From an uncultured Opitutia bacterium (GTDB lineage: Bacteria; Verrucomicrobiota; Verrucomicrobiia; Opitutales; Opitutaceae), in NCBI GenBank assembly GCA_903862955.1, contig CAIPAH010000024.1, positions 186,001-250,000 on the forward strand: a DNA stretch of 64,000 nucleotides. The letters are read 5' to 3'. Position numbers and translations under genes: made by a program. Within the stretch, counting starts at the first letter, position 1. Each line of letters starts with the position of its first letter. Under the pieces are notes generated by a model, which saw nothing but the letters and a program-made list of their open reading frames with translations, made no database searches and was not told the origin of the DNA. Of this stretch, positions 1 to 8,844 are shown in pieces.

Positions 1-358
1 TGCGGGGCGGCTCGCCCGGCAGCGGTGAAATCTCGTCCGCCACCAGCTCCTCAATCTCGTGCAAGCCCGCCACGGCCAACGCATGCGCAATGTCGAGATC
101 GGTCGTCGAGGAGCGCACGGCCAGGCCGTTGGCCTCCCACTCGATCACCACGTATTCGTCCTTCTTCTCGACCCGGCGGTGAATAATAGCGTCCTTGGCG
201 GTCAATTCCAGCTCCCGGACTTCCCCATCTCGATAAATCCGCCGGCCTTCTTCCAACTGACTGGCACTAAACGCGCCAGCCCAGTCATTTTCGAGTCGGT
301 CAAACCAGGATTCGAGGGAATGAGGAGTGTAAACGCGCTTAGGGCCGTGCGATTGCAT
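1..358 (-). CDS. Partial CDS running off the window start; N-terminus MQSHGPKRVYTPHSLESWFDRLENDWAGAFSASQLEEGRRIYRDGEVRELELTAKDAIIHRRVEKKDEYVVIEWEANGLAVRSS...; possibly the N-terminal region of a SNF2-type helicase/SWIM-like protein
   Basis: Manual reverse-strand translation is open from ATG at 358 to the window edge; absent from the ORF track because its stop lies outside. Family assignment is tentative (Y-x-x-G-x-V SWIM-like context). Confidence 0.55.
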   Translation of the reverse strand, partial: MQSHGPKRVYTPHSLESWFDRLENDWAGAFSASQLEEGRRIYRDGEVRELELTAKDAIIHRRVEKKDEYVVIEWEANGLAVRSSTTDLDIAHALAVAGLHEIEELVADEISPLPGEPPR

Positions 359-575
359 CCGCTTAAAAGAACTGACCGTAGAACCCGAAATCCGGCGGGC
401 AATCAAAATCTCACATAATTTGCATTGCCGGGATCTACTGTGACTTACGCATTCCGCCGTAGGGAGGTGTCCAGGGCTGGCGACGTCAAATTCCCGTAAT
501 TGTAACGCGCGCGCCACGAATTCGGCACATTTCCGCGTTACTTTTCCGTCGCCCGGTTATGACAAAAACACCCAG

Positions 576-1718
576 GTGAAACTCACCATCGTCACCGAAA
601 CCTTCCCGCCCGAAATCAACGGGGTGGCCATGACCTTCGGCCATATCGCCCGGGAACTCGGCCGGCGCGGGCATCAGGTGACGGTTTGCCATCCGCGCCG
701 CGACGACCTCGGCAAGGGCAAGGTCCACAGCGACTTCCAAACGCTGCCCCTCCCCGGCCTGCCCATCCCGGGCTACCCGCTGCTCCGCTTCGGCCTCCCC
801 GCCGGCAGCACCCTCCGCCGACGCTGGCGCGCCGACCGGCCGGACCTCGTGCATGTCGTGACCGAGGGTCCGCTCGGCAGTTCAGCGGTCACCGCCGCGC
901 GGGACCTTCGCCTGCCCGTCACTTCGAGTTTTCACACCAATTTCCACGCCTACACGCGTCACTACGGTTTCGCCCCGCTGCACCGCGCCACGCTGGGCTG
1001 GCTGCGTCGCGTGCACAACCGCACCCTGCGCACGTTCGCGCCGACGGCCGAGCTTTGCGCCGAGCTCTCCGATCACGGGTTCACCGGCCTGAGCGTGCTG
1101 TCGCGCGGCGTCGACACCGAGCAATTCACCCCCGCCAAGCGCTCCGCCGTTCTCCGGGCGTCGTGGGGCGCCGCGCCGGCCGACCCGGTCGTGCTTCACG
1201 CCGGGCGCATGGCGGCCGAAAAGAACTACCCGCTGCTCTTCCGCGCCTTTGACGCGATGCGCGCCGCCAATCCCGCCTGCCGCTTCGTCCTCGTCGGCGA
1301 CGGCCCGCTGCGGCCGAAATTCACCCGCGAGCATCCGACGTATCGCTTCACCGGCTTCATCCCGCGCCAGGAACTCGCCCGGCACTACGCCTCGGCCGAC
1401 ATCTACGTTCACGCGAGCCTGACGGAAACATTCGGCAACGTCCTCACCGAGGCGATGGCCAGCGGACTCGCCGTCGCCGGCTTCGATTACGCGGCCGCCC
1501 GCCAATTCCTCCGCGATGGCGAAAACGGCCTCAGCGCGCCCTGCGATCAGCCCGACGCGCTCATCGCCGCCGCCGTTCGCCTCGCCACCGACGCCCCGCT
1601 CCGCACCCGCCTCGCCGCCGCCGCGCGCACCACGATCGAGCCGCAATCGTGGACCAACGTCATCTCGCGCTTCGAGTCCGACCTGCTCGCCGTCGTCGCC
1701 GCGCACCGTCTTTCATGA
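576..1718 (+). CDS. GT4-family glycosyltransferase (Agt/MgtA/PimB-like)
   Basis: MKLTIVTETFPPEINGVAMTFGHIARELGRRGHQVTVCHPRR N-terminus; HAGRMAAEKNYPLLFRAF and E-x7-E region (SLTETFGNVLTEAMASGLAV). GTG start. Confidence 0.9.
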   Translation: MKLTIVTETFPPEINGVAMTFGHIARELGRRGHQVTVCHPRRDDLGKGKVHSDFQTLPLPGLPIPGYPLLRFGLPAGSTLRRRWRADRPDLVHVVTEGPLGSSAVTAARDLRLPVTSSFHTNFHAYTRHYGFAPLHRATLGWLRRVHNRTLRTFAPTAELCAELSDHGFTGLSVLSRGVDTEQFTPAKRSAVLRASWGAAPADPVVLHAGRMAAEKNYPLLFRAFDAMRAANPACRFVLVGDGPLRPKFTREHPTYRFTGFIPRQELARHYASADIYVHASLTETFGNVLTEAMASGLAVAGFDYAAARQFLRDGENGLSAPCDQPDALIAAAVRLATDAPLRTRLAAAARTTIEPQSWTNVISRFESDLLAVVAAHRLS

Positions 1719-2842
1719 GCAAGATCCTCATCCTCACCGCGAGTTTTGGCGAGGGCCACAACGCCGCCGCCCGTGCGCTCGCCGCCGCCGCCGACCGCGC
1801 CGGCGGCCCCGGCACCGCCTGCGTTGCCGACATCTTCGACCTCGCCGCCCCGCGCTACAACAACCTCGTCCGCCGCAGCTATCTGGCGCTGATCAACCGC
1901 GCGCCGCGCCTGTGGATCAAATTCTACCGCTGGAGCGACGAGTCCCGCATCGCCGAGCGCCAGGTGCGGTTCTTCTTCCGGGAAATGCGCGTCCTCCGCG
2001 CGCTGCTCGCCCGCGAGAAACCCGACGCCGTGTGCTGCACGTTCCCCGTCTGCACGCTCCTGCTCGCGCACCTGGCACGCCACGGCGGGCCGAAGCTGCC
2101 CTGCTACAACGTCGTCACCGACTCGATCAGCATCCACTCGCTCTGGTGCGCGCCCTGCGACGGCTGGTTCGTGCCCAATGAGGACTCCGCCGCCGTGATG
2201 CTGCGCGCGGGGCTGCCTCCCGCGCGCGTGCACGTTTCCGGTTTTCCCGTGCCGGCGTTTTTCACCGAACAGTCCGGCGTGCTCACCCCGCCCGATCTTG
2301 CTTTCGGCGGCGCGCCGCGCGTCCTGCACATCATCAACTCCGGCACGCGCGGCGCCGCGGAGACCGCGCAACGCCTCCTTGCCGAGGAGAACTGGGACGT
2401 CACGTGCGCCGTCGGCCGCAACGAGCGCTTGAAACGCCAGCTCGAGACGCTCGCCGCGGGCCGCCGCCGGCCTGCGACGATCCTGGGTTGGACGCAGGAG
2501 GTGCCCCGGTTGCTCATGACCCACCACGTCGTGGTCAGCAAAGCGGGCGGCGCCACCACGCAGGAGGCCATCAACGCGCTTTGCCCGATGGTGGTCAGCC
2601 AGGTCGTGCCGGGCCAGGAAGAGGGCAATTACGAGCTGCTCCGCCGCCACGGCGCAGGCGTCCACGCGCCAACACCCGAGGCCGTCATCGCCGCCCTGCA
2701 CCAAGCCTTCGCCGATCGCGGTCGCGTCTGGCGCGAATGGCGCGCGGCACTCGCTCCCCTCGCCCACCCGTCCGCCGCCCGCGACATTGCCGAGCACGTC
2801 CTCGCCGCCAGCACAACGCGCCCTGTCGCCGTCCTCGCATGA
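1715..2842 (+). CDS. MGDG synthase/processive diacylglycerol glycosyltransferase-like GT28 protein
   Basis: MSKILILTASFGEGHNAAARAL; C-terminal SKAGGATTQEAINALCPMVVSQVVPGQEEGN. ATGA overlap with the upstream gene. Confidence 0.85.
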   Translation: MSKILILTASFGEGHNAAARALAAAADRAGGPGTACVADIFDLAAPRYNNLVRRSYLALINRAPRLWIKFYRWSDESRIAERQVRFFFREMRVLRALLAREKPDAVCCTFPVCTLLLAHLARHGGPKLPCYNVVTDSISIHSLWCAPCDGWFVPNEDSAAVMLRAGLPPARVHVSGFPVPAFFTEQSGVLTPPDLAFGGAPRVLHIINSGTRGAAETAQRLLAEENWDVTCAVGRNERLKRQLETLAAGRRRPATILGWTQEVPRLLMTHHVVVSKAGGATTQEAINALCPMVVSQVVPGQEEGNYELLRRHGAGVHAPTPEAVIAALHQAFADRGRVWREWRAALAPLAHPSAARDIAEHVLAASTTRPVAVLA

Positions 2843-3786
2843 AAATGTGCTTCATCCTCAACCCGCGCTCCGGCCACAACGTCCGCCGGCCGTGGCTCGC
2901 GGAGTTCATCCGCGAGTTCATCGCCGCCCGCGCGCTGGATGCCGAGCTCTTCACCACCGAGGGCCCGCGTCACGCCACGGAACTCGCCCGCGCCGCGCTG
3001 ACTCTCGGCTGCACGCGTGTCATTGCCATCGGCGGCGACGGCACCATGAACGAGATCGCGCAGGCGCTCCTGCACACGCCCGCCGCGCTGGGCCTCGTGC
3101 CCTGCGGCTCGGGCAACGGCCTCGCGCTGCATCTCCGCATTCCCACGCGGCTGCGCGACGCGCTCCGGCTGGCCACGGACGATTCCGCCCGCGTCGCCGC
3201 GATCGACACAGGCACCGCCAACGGCCGCCCGTTCTTCAACGCCATGGGCTGCGGCTTCGACGCCGAGATCAGCCGCCGCTTCAATCGTCTCACCCGCCGC
3301 GGACTTGCCGCCTACGCCCGCATTGGTTTCTCCGCCTTCCGCGCGCGCCGCTCCGAATGGACGATCATCCACGGCGTCGGCCGCACCGAGGCGCTGCACA
3401 CGCTGCTCGTGACCGTCGCCAACTCCGACCAATACGGCAACGGCGCGCTCATCGCCCCCGGCGCCCGCGTGGACGACGGCCAGCTCGACCTGGTCGCCGT
3501 GCGGCCCGTGAGCTTCACCAGCGCCCCGTCACTGGTCGCCCGCCTGTTCCTTGGCAAGATTTCCAGCAGCCCCGGCGTGTTCCGCCTGCGCGGGGCCCGC
3601 TTCCTCATCGAACGCGCCGGCCCCGGCCTCATCCACACCGACGGCGAGACCCACGAGACCGGCGCCCTCGTCGAAATCAAGGCGCACCCCCGCAGCCTCC
3701 GCCTCGTCGTGCCGCCCAACGCCCGCATCCGCGCCGAAGCCGACGTTCGCGCTCCGCAACTTCAGCCCGTCTTTCCCCAACCATGA
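2839..3786 (+). CDS. Diacylglycerol kinase/YegS-type lipid kinase
   Basis: ILNPRSGHNVRR...VIAIGGDGTMNEIAQALLHTPAALGLVPCGSGNGLALHL; ATGA overlap with the upstream gene. Confidence 0.9.
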   Translation: MKMCFILNPRSGHNVRRPWLAEFIREFIAARALDAELFTTEGPRHATELARAALTLGCTRVIAIGGDGTMNEIAQALLHTPAALGLVPCGSGNGLALHLRIPTRLRDALRLATDDSARVAAIDTGTANGRPFFNAMGCGFDAEISRRFNRLTRRGLAAYARIGFSAFRARRSEWTIIHGVGRTEALHTLLVTVANSDQYGNGALIAPGARVDDGQLDLVAVRPVSFTSAPSLVARLFLGKISSSPGVFRLRGARFLIERAGPGLIHTDGETHETGALVEIKAHPRSLRLVVPPNARIRAEADVRAPQLQPVFPQP

Positions 3787-4607
3787 AACCCACGCTCCGC
3801 GTCCGCACCGTCATTCTCTCCGATGTCCATCTCGGCACGAGCGACTGCAAGGTCGCCGAGGTGAACCATTTCCTGCGCCATGTCCGCTGCGAGAAGCTCA
3901 TCCTCAACGGCGACATCATCGACGGCTGGCAACTGCGACGCGGCGGCCAGTGGACGAAAGCCCACACGCGCTTCATCCGGATCGTGCTGAAGAAAATCGA
4001 GAAGAAGGACACGGAGGTCATCTACCTCCGCGGCAACCACGACGACATCCTCGCGTCGTTCCTGCCGCTCGACTTCGAGAACCTGCGCATCGTCGAGGAC
4101 TACGTGCACGAGAGTCCGGCGGGACGCTACCTCGTGCTGCACGGCGACGTGTTCGACACCGTCACGAAAAACTTCGTCTTCCTCGCGCACCTGGGCGACT
4201 GGGGCTATCGCTTCCTGCTCAAGTTGAACCGCGCCTACAACGTCTGGCGCGCCTGGCGCGGCAAGGAATACTGGTCGCTCAGCAAGGCGATCAAGGCGCG
4301 TGTCAAGGAGGCGGTCAGCCACGTGTCCAACTTCGAGGAGCACATTGTCCAGCTTGCCCGCGAGCGCGGTTGCACCGGCGTGATGTGCGGCCACATCCAC
4401 ACCGCGGCCGACAAGCACCTCGGCGACGTCCACTACCTCAACTCCGGCGACTGGGTCGAATCGCTCACCGCCATCGTCGAGCACTACGACGGCCGCTACG
4501 AGCTGATGGACTTCGTCACGTTCTGCCGCCAGTTCCCGATGGACCAGCCGATGGACATCGAGACGGGCGAGGAAAAGCGGGTCGAGGCGTCGGAGCTGGA
4601 GGTTTAA
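3783..4607 (+). CDS. Calcineurin-like phosphoesterase of the PlcP/LpxH-like (UDP-2,3-diacylglucosamine pyrophosphatase-like) group
   Basis: VRTVILSDVHLGT...LILNGDIIDGWQLRR...IYLRGNHDD...CGHIHTA...LNSGDWVESLTAIVE; ATGA overlap with the upstream gene. Confidence 0.88.
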   Translation: MKPTLRVRTVILSDVHLGTSDCKVAEVNHFLRHVRCEKLILNGDIIDGWQLRRGGQWTKAHTRFIRIVLKKIEKKDTEVIYLRGNHDDILASFLPLDFENLRIVEDYVHESPAGRYLVLHGDVFDTVTKNFVFLAHLGDWGYRFLLKLNRAYNVWRAWRGKEYWSLSKAIKARVKEAVSHVSNFEEHIVQLARERGCTGVMCGHIHTAADKHLGDVHYLNSGDWVESLTAIVEHYDGRYELMDFVTFCRQFPMDQPMDIETGEEKRVEASELEV

Positions 4608-4616
4608 GACCGATTG

Positions 4617-5915
4617 TTAGCTGCTTCCCAACTTCGCCAGCTCCTCGCGAATGATGGTGAGCGTGCGCGCGACCGCGCCGGAGTTGGCGCGGTGCCATTG
4701 GCCGCCGGCGGCGGCGAGTTCGGCGCGACGCGCGGCGTTGGGCAGCAACGCCACCACGGCGGCCGTCAGCGCGGCGGCCTCCGGCACTTCGATCGCCGCG
4801 CCATCAGCCAGCAATTCGTCCGCGATTGCGCGGAAGTTTCCCATGCCCGGCCCGAACAAAATCGGCTTCTCCAGCGCCGCTGCCTCAACCGGCGTCTGGC
4901 CTTCCGTGTGCGGCGGCAGACTCTTGCCGACGAACACCAAGTCCGCCAGCTGCAACAGCCGGCGCATTTCGCCGGTGGTGTCCGCCACGCTGACATCCAC
5001 TTCGCCCGGCGCCGCGCCACTCGTCCGAAAATGATAGCGGAGATTTGACCCCGCCAGCAGCTGCTCGATCTCCGGCCGGCGCTCGGCGTGGCGCGGCACG
5101 ATGAGCAGCGTGCACCGCGTGCCCACCGCGCGCACTTGCCGCAATGCGTCGAGCAACGCGGTTTCCTCGCCCGGCCAGGTCGACGAACCCATCAGCACGA
5201 GTCCCGCCGGCAGCCCGAGTTCGCGGCGCAGTTGCTGGCGCTCCGCTTCGGTCAGGCGCGGGATGCTCACGTCGAGCTTGATGTTGCCGGTGAGGTGCAA
5301 CCGGTCGGGCGCGTAGCCCAGCTCGGCGAACCGGGCTTCGTCGCGGGCGGAACAAGGCAGCAGGCATGTGATGCCGTCCAACGTCAACCGCGCCGCGGGC
5401 GGAAATCCCCGCAGCCGGCGTAGGCTCCGGTCCGACAGGCGCGCATTGATGCCCAGCACCGGCACGCGTCGCTTCGTCGCCTGGTAGATGAGCTCCGGCC
5501 AGCGTTCGCCCTCCGTCAGGATCACCAGGTCGGGCGCGATGTGTCGCCACGCACGGCTCGAAAACAGCCACCAATCCAGCGGAAAATAGCCAATGCCGAT
5601 CGTCAGCCCCGTGTAGCGCTCCTTCGCCAGGCGATAGCCCGTGCTCGTCGTGGTGGTGAGGTAAACTTCCGTCCCGCCTTCCTTCGCCAGCGCCTCGAGC
5701 ATCGGCGCAATCGCGAGCATCTCGCCCACGCTCACCGCCTGCAGCCACACGCGTTTGACGCCCGGACGTTTCGCCGGCAGCCCGTCATGCGCGCCAAACC
5801 GCTGCGTGAAATTCCCGCCGTAGCCCCCGCGCCGCCGCATGCGCCGCACGTAAAACGGTGCCGAGAGCACCAGCGCGGGCAGGAAGATGATTCGGTAAAG
5901 CCAGAGCATCAGCAT
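4617..5915 (-). CDS. waaA: 3-deoxy-D-manno-octulosonic acid (Kdo) transferase
   Basis: WLQAVSVGEMLAIAPMLEAL...YLTTTTSTGYRLAKERY...LTEGERWPELIYQATKRRVPVLGINARLSDRS...GSSTWPGEETALL; KdtA/WaaA hallmarks. Confidence 0.92.
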   Translation of the reverse strand: MLMLWLYRIIFLPALVLSAPFYVRRMRRRGGYGGNFTQRFGAHDGLPAKRPGVKRVWLQAVSVGEMLAIAPMLEALAKEGGTEVYLTTTTSTGYRLAKERYTGLTIGIGYFPLDWWLFSSRAWRHIAPDLVILTEGERWPELIYQATKRRVPVLGINARLSDRSLRRLRGFPPAARLTLDGITCLLPCSARDEARFAELGYAPDRLHLTGNIKLDVSIPRLTEAERQQLRRELGLPAGLVLMGSSTWPGEETALLDALRQVRAVGTRCTLLIVPRHAERRPEIEQLLAGSNLRYHFRTSGAAPGEVDVSVADTTGEMRRLLQLADLVFVGKSLPPHTEGQTPVEAAALEKPILFGPGMGNFRAIADELLADGAAIEVPEAAALTAAVVALLPNAARRAELAAAGGQWHRANSGAVARTLTIIREELAKLGSS

Positions 5916-5996
5916 TGGACCCAGACAGTTACACCCAGTTCAAATCGCCCCGGCCCAATTGCCGAGACATATTTGTCCCGAGCGAAACCCGGCAAG

Positions 5997-6070
5997 TTGG
6001 CCACGAAGAGGCACAAGAAGGCACAAAAACACCCTCTCTTCTTGTGCCGCTTGAGCCTCTTTGCGGCCAA
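5997..6070. repeat. Imperfect hairpin repeat TTGGCCACGAAGAGGCACAAGAAGGCACAA ... CTTCTTGTGCCGCTTGAGCCTCTTTGCGGCCAA (copy A, short form)
   Basis: Arms are inverted complements; arm sequence shared with 14353-14486 and 63540-63658. Confidence 0.85.
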
Positions 6071-6117
6071 TCCGATCGATCTTCGCGTGCTTCGCGACTT
6101 GGCGTGAGATCCTCCGC

Positions 6118-7431
6118 TCAAACCTTGCTGAAGACCAGCGACGCATTGGTACCGCCGAAGCCGAAGCTGTTGGCGAGCGCCGCGCGCACGGGTTTCCGCA
6201 CCGCCGTGAGGGGCGTGAAGTTCAAACCCGTCGCCGCGCACTCGGGATCGATGTTCACGAGGTTGATCGTCGGCGGCACCACGCCGTCGCGGATCGCCAT
6301 CACGGCCGCAAACGCCCCCATCGCGCCCGCGCCGCCGAGCAAGTGGCCGGTCATGGACTTCACGCCGCTCACGTGCAGGTTCGCCTTGTTGTCGGCGAAC
6401 ACCGAGGCAATCGCGGCAGCCTCCTCGCCATCGCCGCCGGGAGTCGACGTCGCGTGCGCCGAGACATAGTCAACGTCTGTCGGCTTCAATCCCGCGCGGG
6501 ACAGCGCCGCCCGCATCGCGCGCGCGGAACCTTCGGCACCCGGCGCCAGCGAGGAAAGGTGATGGGCATCCGCCGTCGCGCCGTAACCCCGCACCTCGGC
6601 ATAAATCCGGGCGCCGCGCTTCACGGCCTGTTCGTATTCCTCGAGCACAAACACCACCGAGCCCTCCGACAGCACGAAGCCGTCGCGATCCTTGTCGTAG
6701 GGCCGCGACGCCGCCTCGGGGGCGTCGTTGCGCGTCGAAAGCGCGCGCATCTGGGCAAACGCCCCAATGCCCAGCGGCGTCACCGTCGACTCCGCCCCGC
6801 CCGCCACCATCACGTCCGCGTCCCCGCGCACGATGGCCGCGGTGGCCTCGCCGATCGCGTGGCCGCTGGTGGCGCACGCCGACGCCACGCTCATGTTGGG
6901 TCCGCGAAAATCCAGCAGCAGGCTCACCTGGCCCGCGAGGAGGTTGGGCGCGATCTGGATGATGAAGAACGGCGAAATCTTCCGGTAGCCGCCCGCCTTC
7001 CACGTGTCGTGCATCGCTTCCATCTCGGGCAAGCCGCCAAGGCCGACACCGAGATTCACGCCCATGCGCTCGGGATTCAACGTCGCCCGGTGCGCATCGA
7101 GGCCGGAGTCCGCGTAGGCTTCCACCGCCGCCGCCGCGCCGAGATGCGTGAAGCGGCCGAATTTCTTCACGTCCTTCGGCGTGGTCGCCTGCGTCAGCGG
7201 GTCATGGCCGGCGCCGCGCGGGTGCAGCGGAGCGGGGAGCGGACGCGCGGGATCGAAGTTCTTCACCTCGCCCGCGATGTGCGCGGTGCAACCCGTGGGG
7301 TCGAACCGTGTGATGCGGCCGATGCCGCTGCGGCCGGCGCTGAGCGCGGCCCAGGTGTCGGGGGCGGTGTTGCCGCAGGGGTTGACGGCGCCAAGGCCGG
7401 TGATGACGACGCGACGGTTAGGTGGGTTCAT
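6118..7431 (-). CDS. fabF: Beta-ketoacyl-ACP synthase II
   Basis: VVITGLGAVNPCG; SVASACATSGHAIGEA active-site Cys; SAHATSTPGGDGEE and KSMTGHLLGGAGA His motifs; NSFGFGGTNASLVF. Confidence 0.93.
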   Translation of the reverse strand: MNPPNRRVVITGLGAVNPCGNTAPDTWAALSAGRSGIGRITRFDPTGCTAHIAGEVKNFDPARPLPAPLHPRGAGHDPLTQATTPKDVKKFGRFTHLGAAAAVEAYADSGLDAHRATLNPERMGVNLGVGLGGLPEMEAMHDTWKAGGYRKISPFFIIQIAPNLLAGQVSLLLDFRGPNMSVASACATSGHAIGEATAAIVRGDADVMVAGGAESTVTPLGIGAFAQMRALSTRNDAPEAASRPYDKDRDGFVLSEGSVVFVLEEYEQAVKRGARIYAEVRGYGATADAHHLSSLAPGAEGSARAMRAALSRAGLKPTDVDYVSAHATSTPGGDGEEAAAIASVFADNKANLHVSGVKSMTGHLLGGAGAMGAFAAVMAIRDGVVPPTINLVNIDPECAATGLNFTPLTAVRKPVRAALANSFGFGGTNASLVFSKV

Positions 7432-8018
7432 GAAAAGGAGGCGAAGGTTTTTCGGAGCATGCGCCGGGACGACGCCAGCAGCGCATCACTGCGCGCCGGA
7501 TCATCCGTGGCCCGGGCAAAAATCAGTGCGCCCACGAGGGAGCTCATCAAGTGGGTGACGCGGTCGCGGTTCTCCCCGGGATCGCGGGCCAGGCGCAGGG
7601 CCTCGCAGAGCCGGTCGATGTGCCGCACAAAACCGCGGGCGTATTCGCCCCGCGCCGGGCTGCTCAGCCGCGCCATGTCGGCGCCCACGGCGACAACCAG
7701 GCAGCCGGATCCGCGATTGTCGCGGTGGTGGGTCGAAAGATAGCTGTCGATCAGCAGCCGCGCCCGGCGCGCCGCCGTCGGCTGCGCCGCAATCCGCTCC
7801 AGGTTCACGACCGCTTCGTCAAACGCCTCCGCGCAAGCCTCGGCCACCAGCTCGGACTTGTCCCGGAAATGTGCGTAAAAACCCCCGTGGGTCAGCCCCG
7901 CCCGGCGCATGACCTCGTCCACGCCGGTGCCCTCGACGCCGCTTTCGCGAAAAGCCGCGCTGGCCGCCGCCACAATGCGGCTGCGGGTGGCTTGCTTGTG
8001 GTTGGGTGGATAACGCAT
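7428..8018 (-). CDS. TetR/AcrR-family transcriptional regulator
   Basis: RSRIVAAASAAFRESGVEGTGVDEVMRRAGLTHGGFYAHFRDKSELVAEA HTH; ATGA overlap with fabF. Confidence 0.9.
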   Translation of the reverse strand: MRYPPNHKQATRSRIVAAASAAFRESGVEGTGVDEVMRRAGLTHGGFYAHFRDKSELVAEACAEAFDEAVVNLERIAAQPTAARRARLLIDSYLSTHHRDNRGSGCLVVAVGADMARLSSPARGEYARGFVRHIDRLCEALRLARDPGENRDRVTHLMSSLVGALIFARATDDPARSDALLASSRRMLRKTFASFS

Positions 8019-8031
8019 GGCGGGCGGTTAA

Positions 8032-8045
8032 ATGACGCCCGTCAT
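8032..8045. promoter_or_regulatory. Putative TetR operator palindrome ATGACG-CC-CGTCAT
   Basis: Perfect 6+6 palindrome 14 bp upstream of the tetR start codon. Confidence 0.45.
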
Positions 8046-8230
8046 ACCAATTCGCAAGCGGGAAGTTGATGAAAACTATGACCTCATATCTCATTTTCTA
8101 TTAAACTCTTACATTCTGATGTTCCCCGCCCATTTGCCGACTACGACGCTGCACTCCGCATTCCTCGTCTGCCTTGTCTAGGCGTAGCCGGGCTCGACTT
8201 CGACGCCCCGGTCGCTTTTGCTCGAACTCT

Positions 8231-8758
8231 TTGAACTCGCCACAGCTGCACGCCTACTGGCGCATGGAATACATCGAGGCGCCGCGCTATCCCGCCGCGC
8301 TGAAGCGCCCGTTTACCGACCTCCCGGCCTTGGGCGACGACAAGACCGCGCTGATCGTCCATCGCACGCGGCTCTCGTATCTCCTGCTCAACCGCTTTCC
8401 CTACAACCCCGGCCATCTGCTGGCCGTGCCGTATCGCGAGGTGACAGACCTCGAGCAGCTCACGCCCGCCGGCCGCGCCGACCTGATGGAGATCATGACG
8501 TTCGCCAAGCGCCTGCTCGCCGCGACGCTCAAGCCGCAGGGTTTCAACATCGGTTTCAACCTGGGCTCCGCCGCCGGCGGCAGCATCGCCCACCTTCACG
8601 GCCACATCGTCCCCCGCTGGAACGGCGACAACAACTTCATGCCCGTCCTCGGCCACACCCGCATCCTGCCGCAATCCCTCGACGCCACATGGGAAAAGCT
8701 GAATGCCGCCGCCCCTAAGCTGGCGAAGAAGCGGCGAGGCCGCCGCAGCTGCCAATGA
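8231..8758 (+). CDS. HIT-family hydrolase (Ap4A phosphorylase-like)
   Basis: LHAYWRMEYIEAPR...NRFPYNPGHLLAVPYREV...NLGSAAGGSIAHLHGHIVPRWNGDNNFMP (HxHxH motif). Start uncertain: TTG 8231 or ATG 8264. Confidence 0.88.
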   Translation: MNSPQLHAYWRMEYIEAPRYPAALKRPFTDLPALGDDKTALIVHRTRLSYLLLNRFPYNPGHLLAVPYREVTDLEQLTPAGRADLMEIMTFAKRLLAATLKPQGFNIGFNLGSAAGGSIAHLHGHIVPRWNGDNNFMPVLGHTRILPQSLDATWEKLNAAAPKLAKKRRGRRSCQ

Positions 8759-8839
8759 CTAATTTCTAATGACTAATGCCAACCCGTCCGCCCGCGCCCA
8801 CCCACCGCTTCCGTCACTAGACATTAGACATTTCCCATT
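8753..8839. repeat. Imperfect inverted repeat of the AATGACTAAT family
   Basis: aatgactaatttctaatgactaatg on the left, cactagacattagacatttcccatt on the right; overlaps the HIT stop codon. Confidence 0.6.
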
Positions 8840-8844
8840 CCCCC

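Noticed and set aside
59-418. 119-aa plus-strand ORF at window start
   Set aside because: The opposite strand has an open, better-looking partial CDS (1-358) running off the window.
419-575. Pho-box upstream of the lipid operon
   Set aside because: No convincing tandem CTGTCAT-like direct repeats seen by eye; would need a motif scan.
6061-7743. 560-aa plus-strand ORF
   Set aside because: Antisense shadow of fabF/tetR; R/H/A-rich low-complexity translation.
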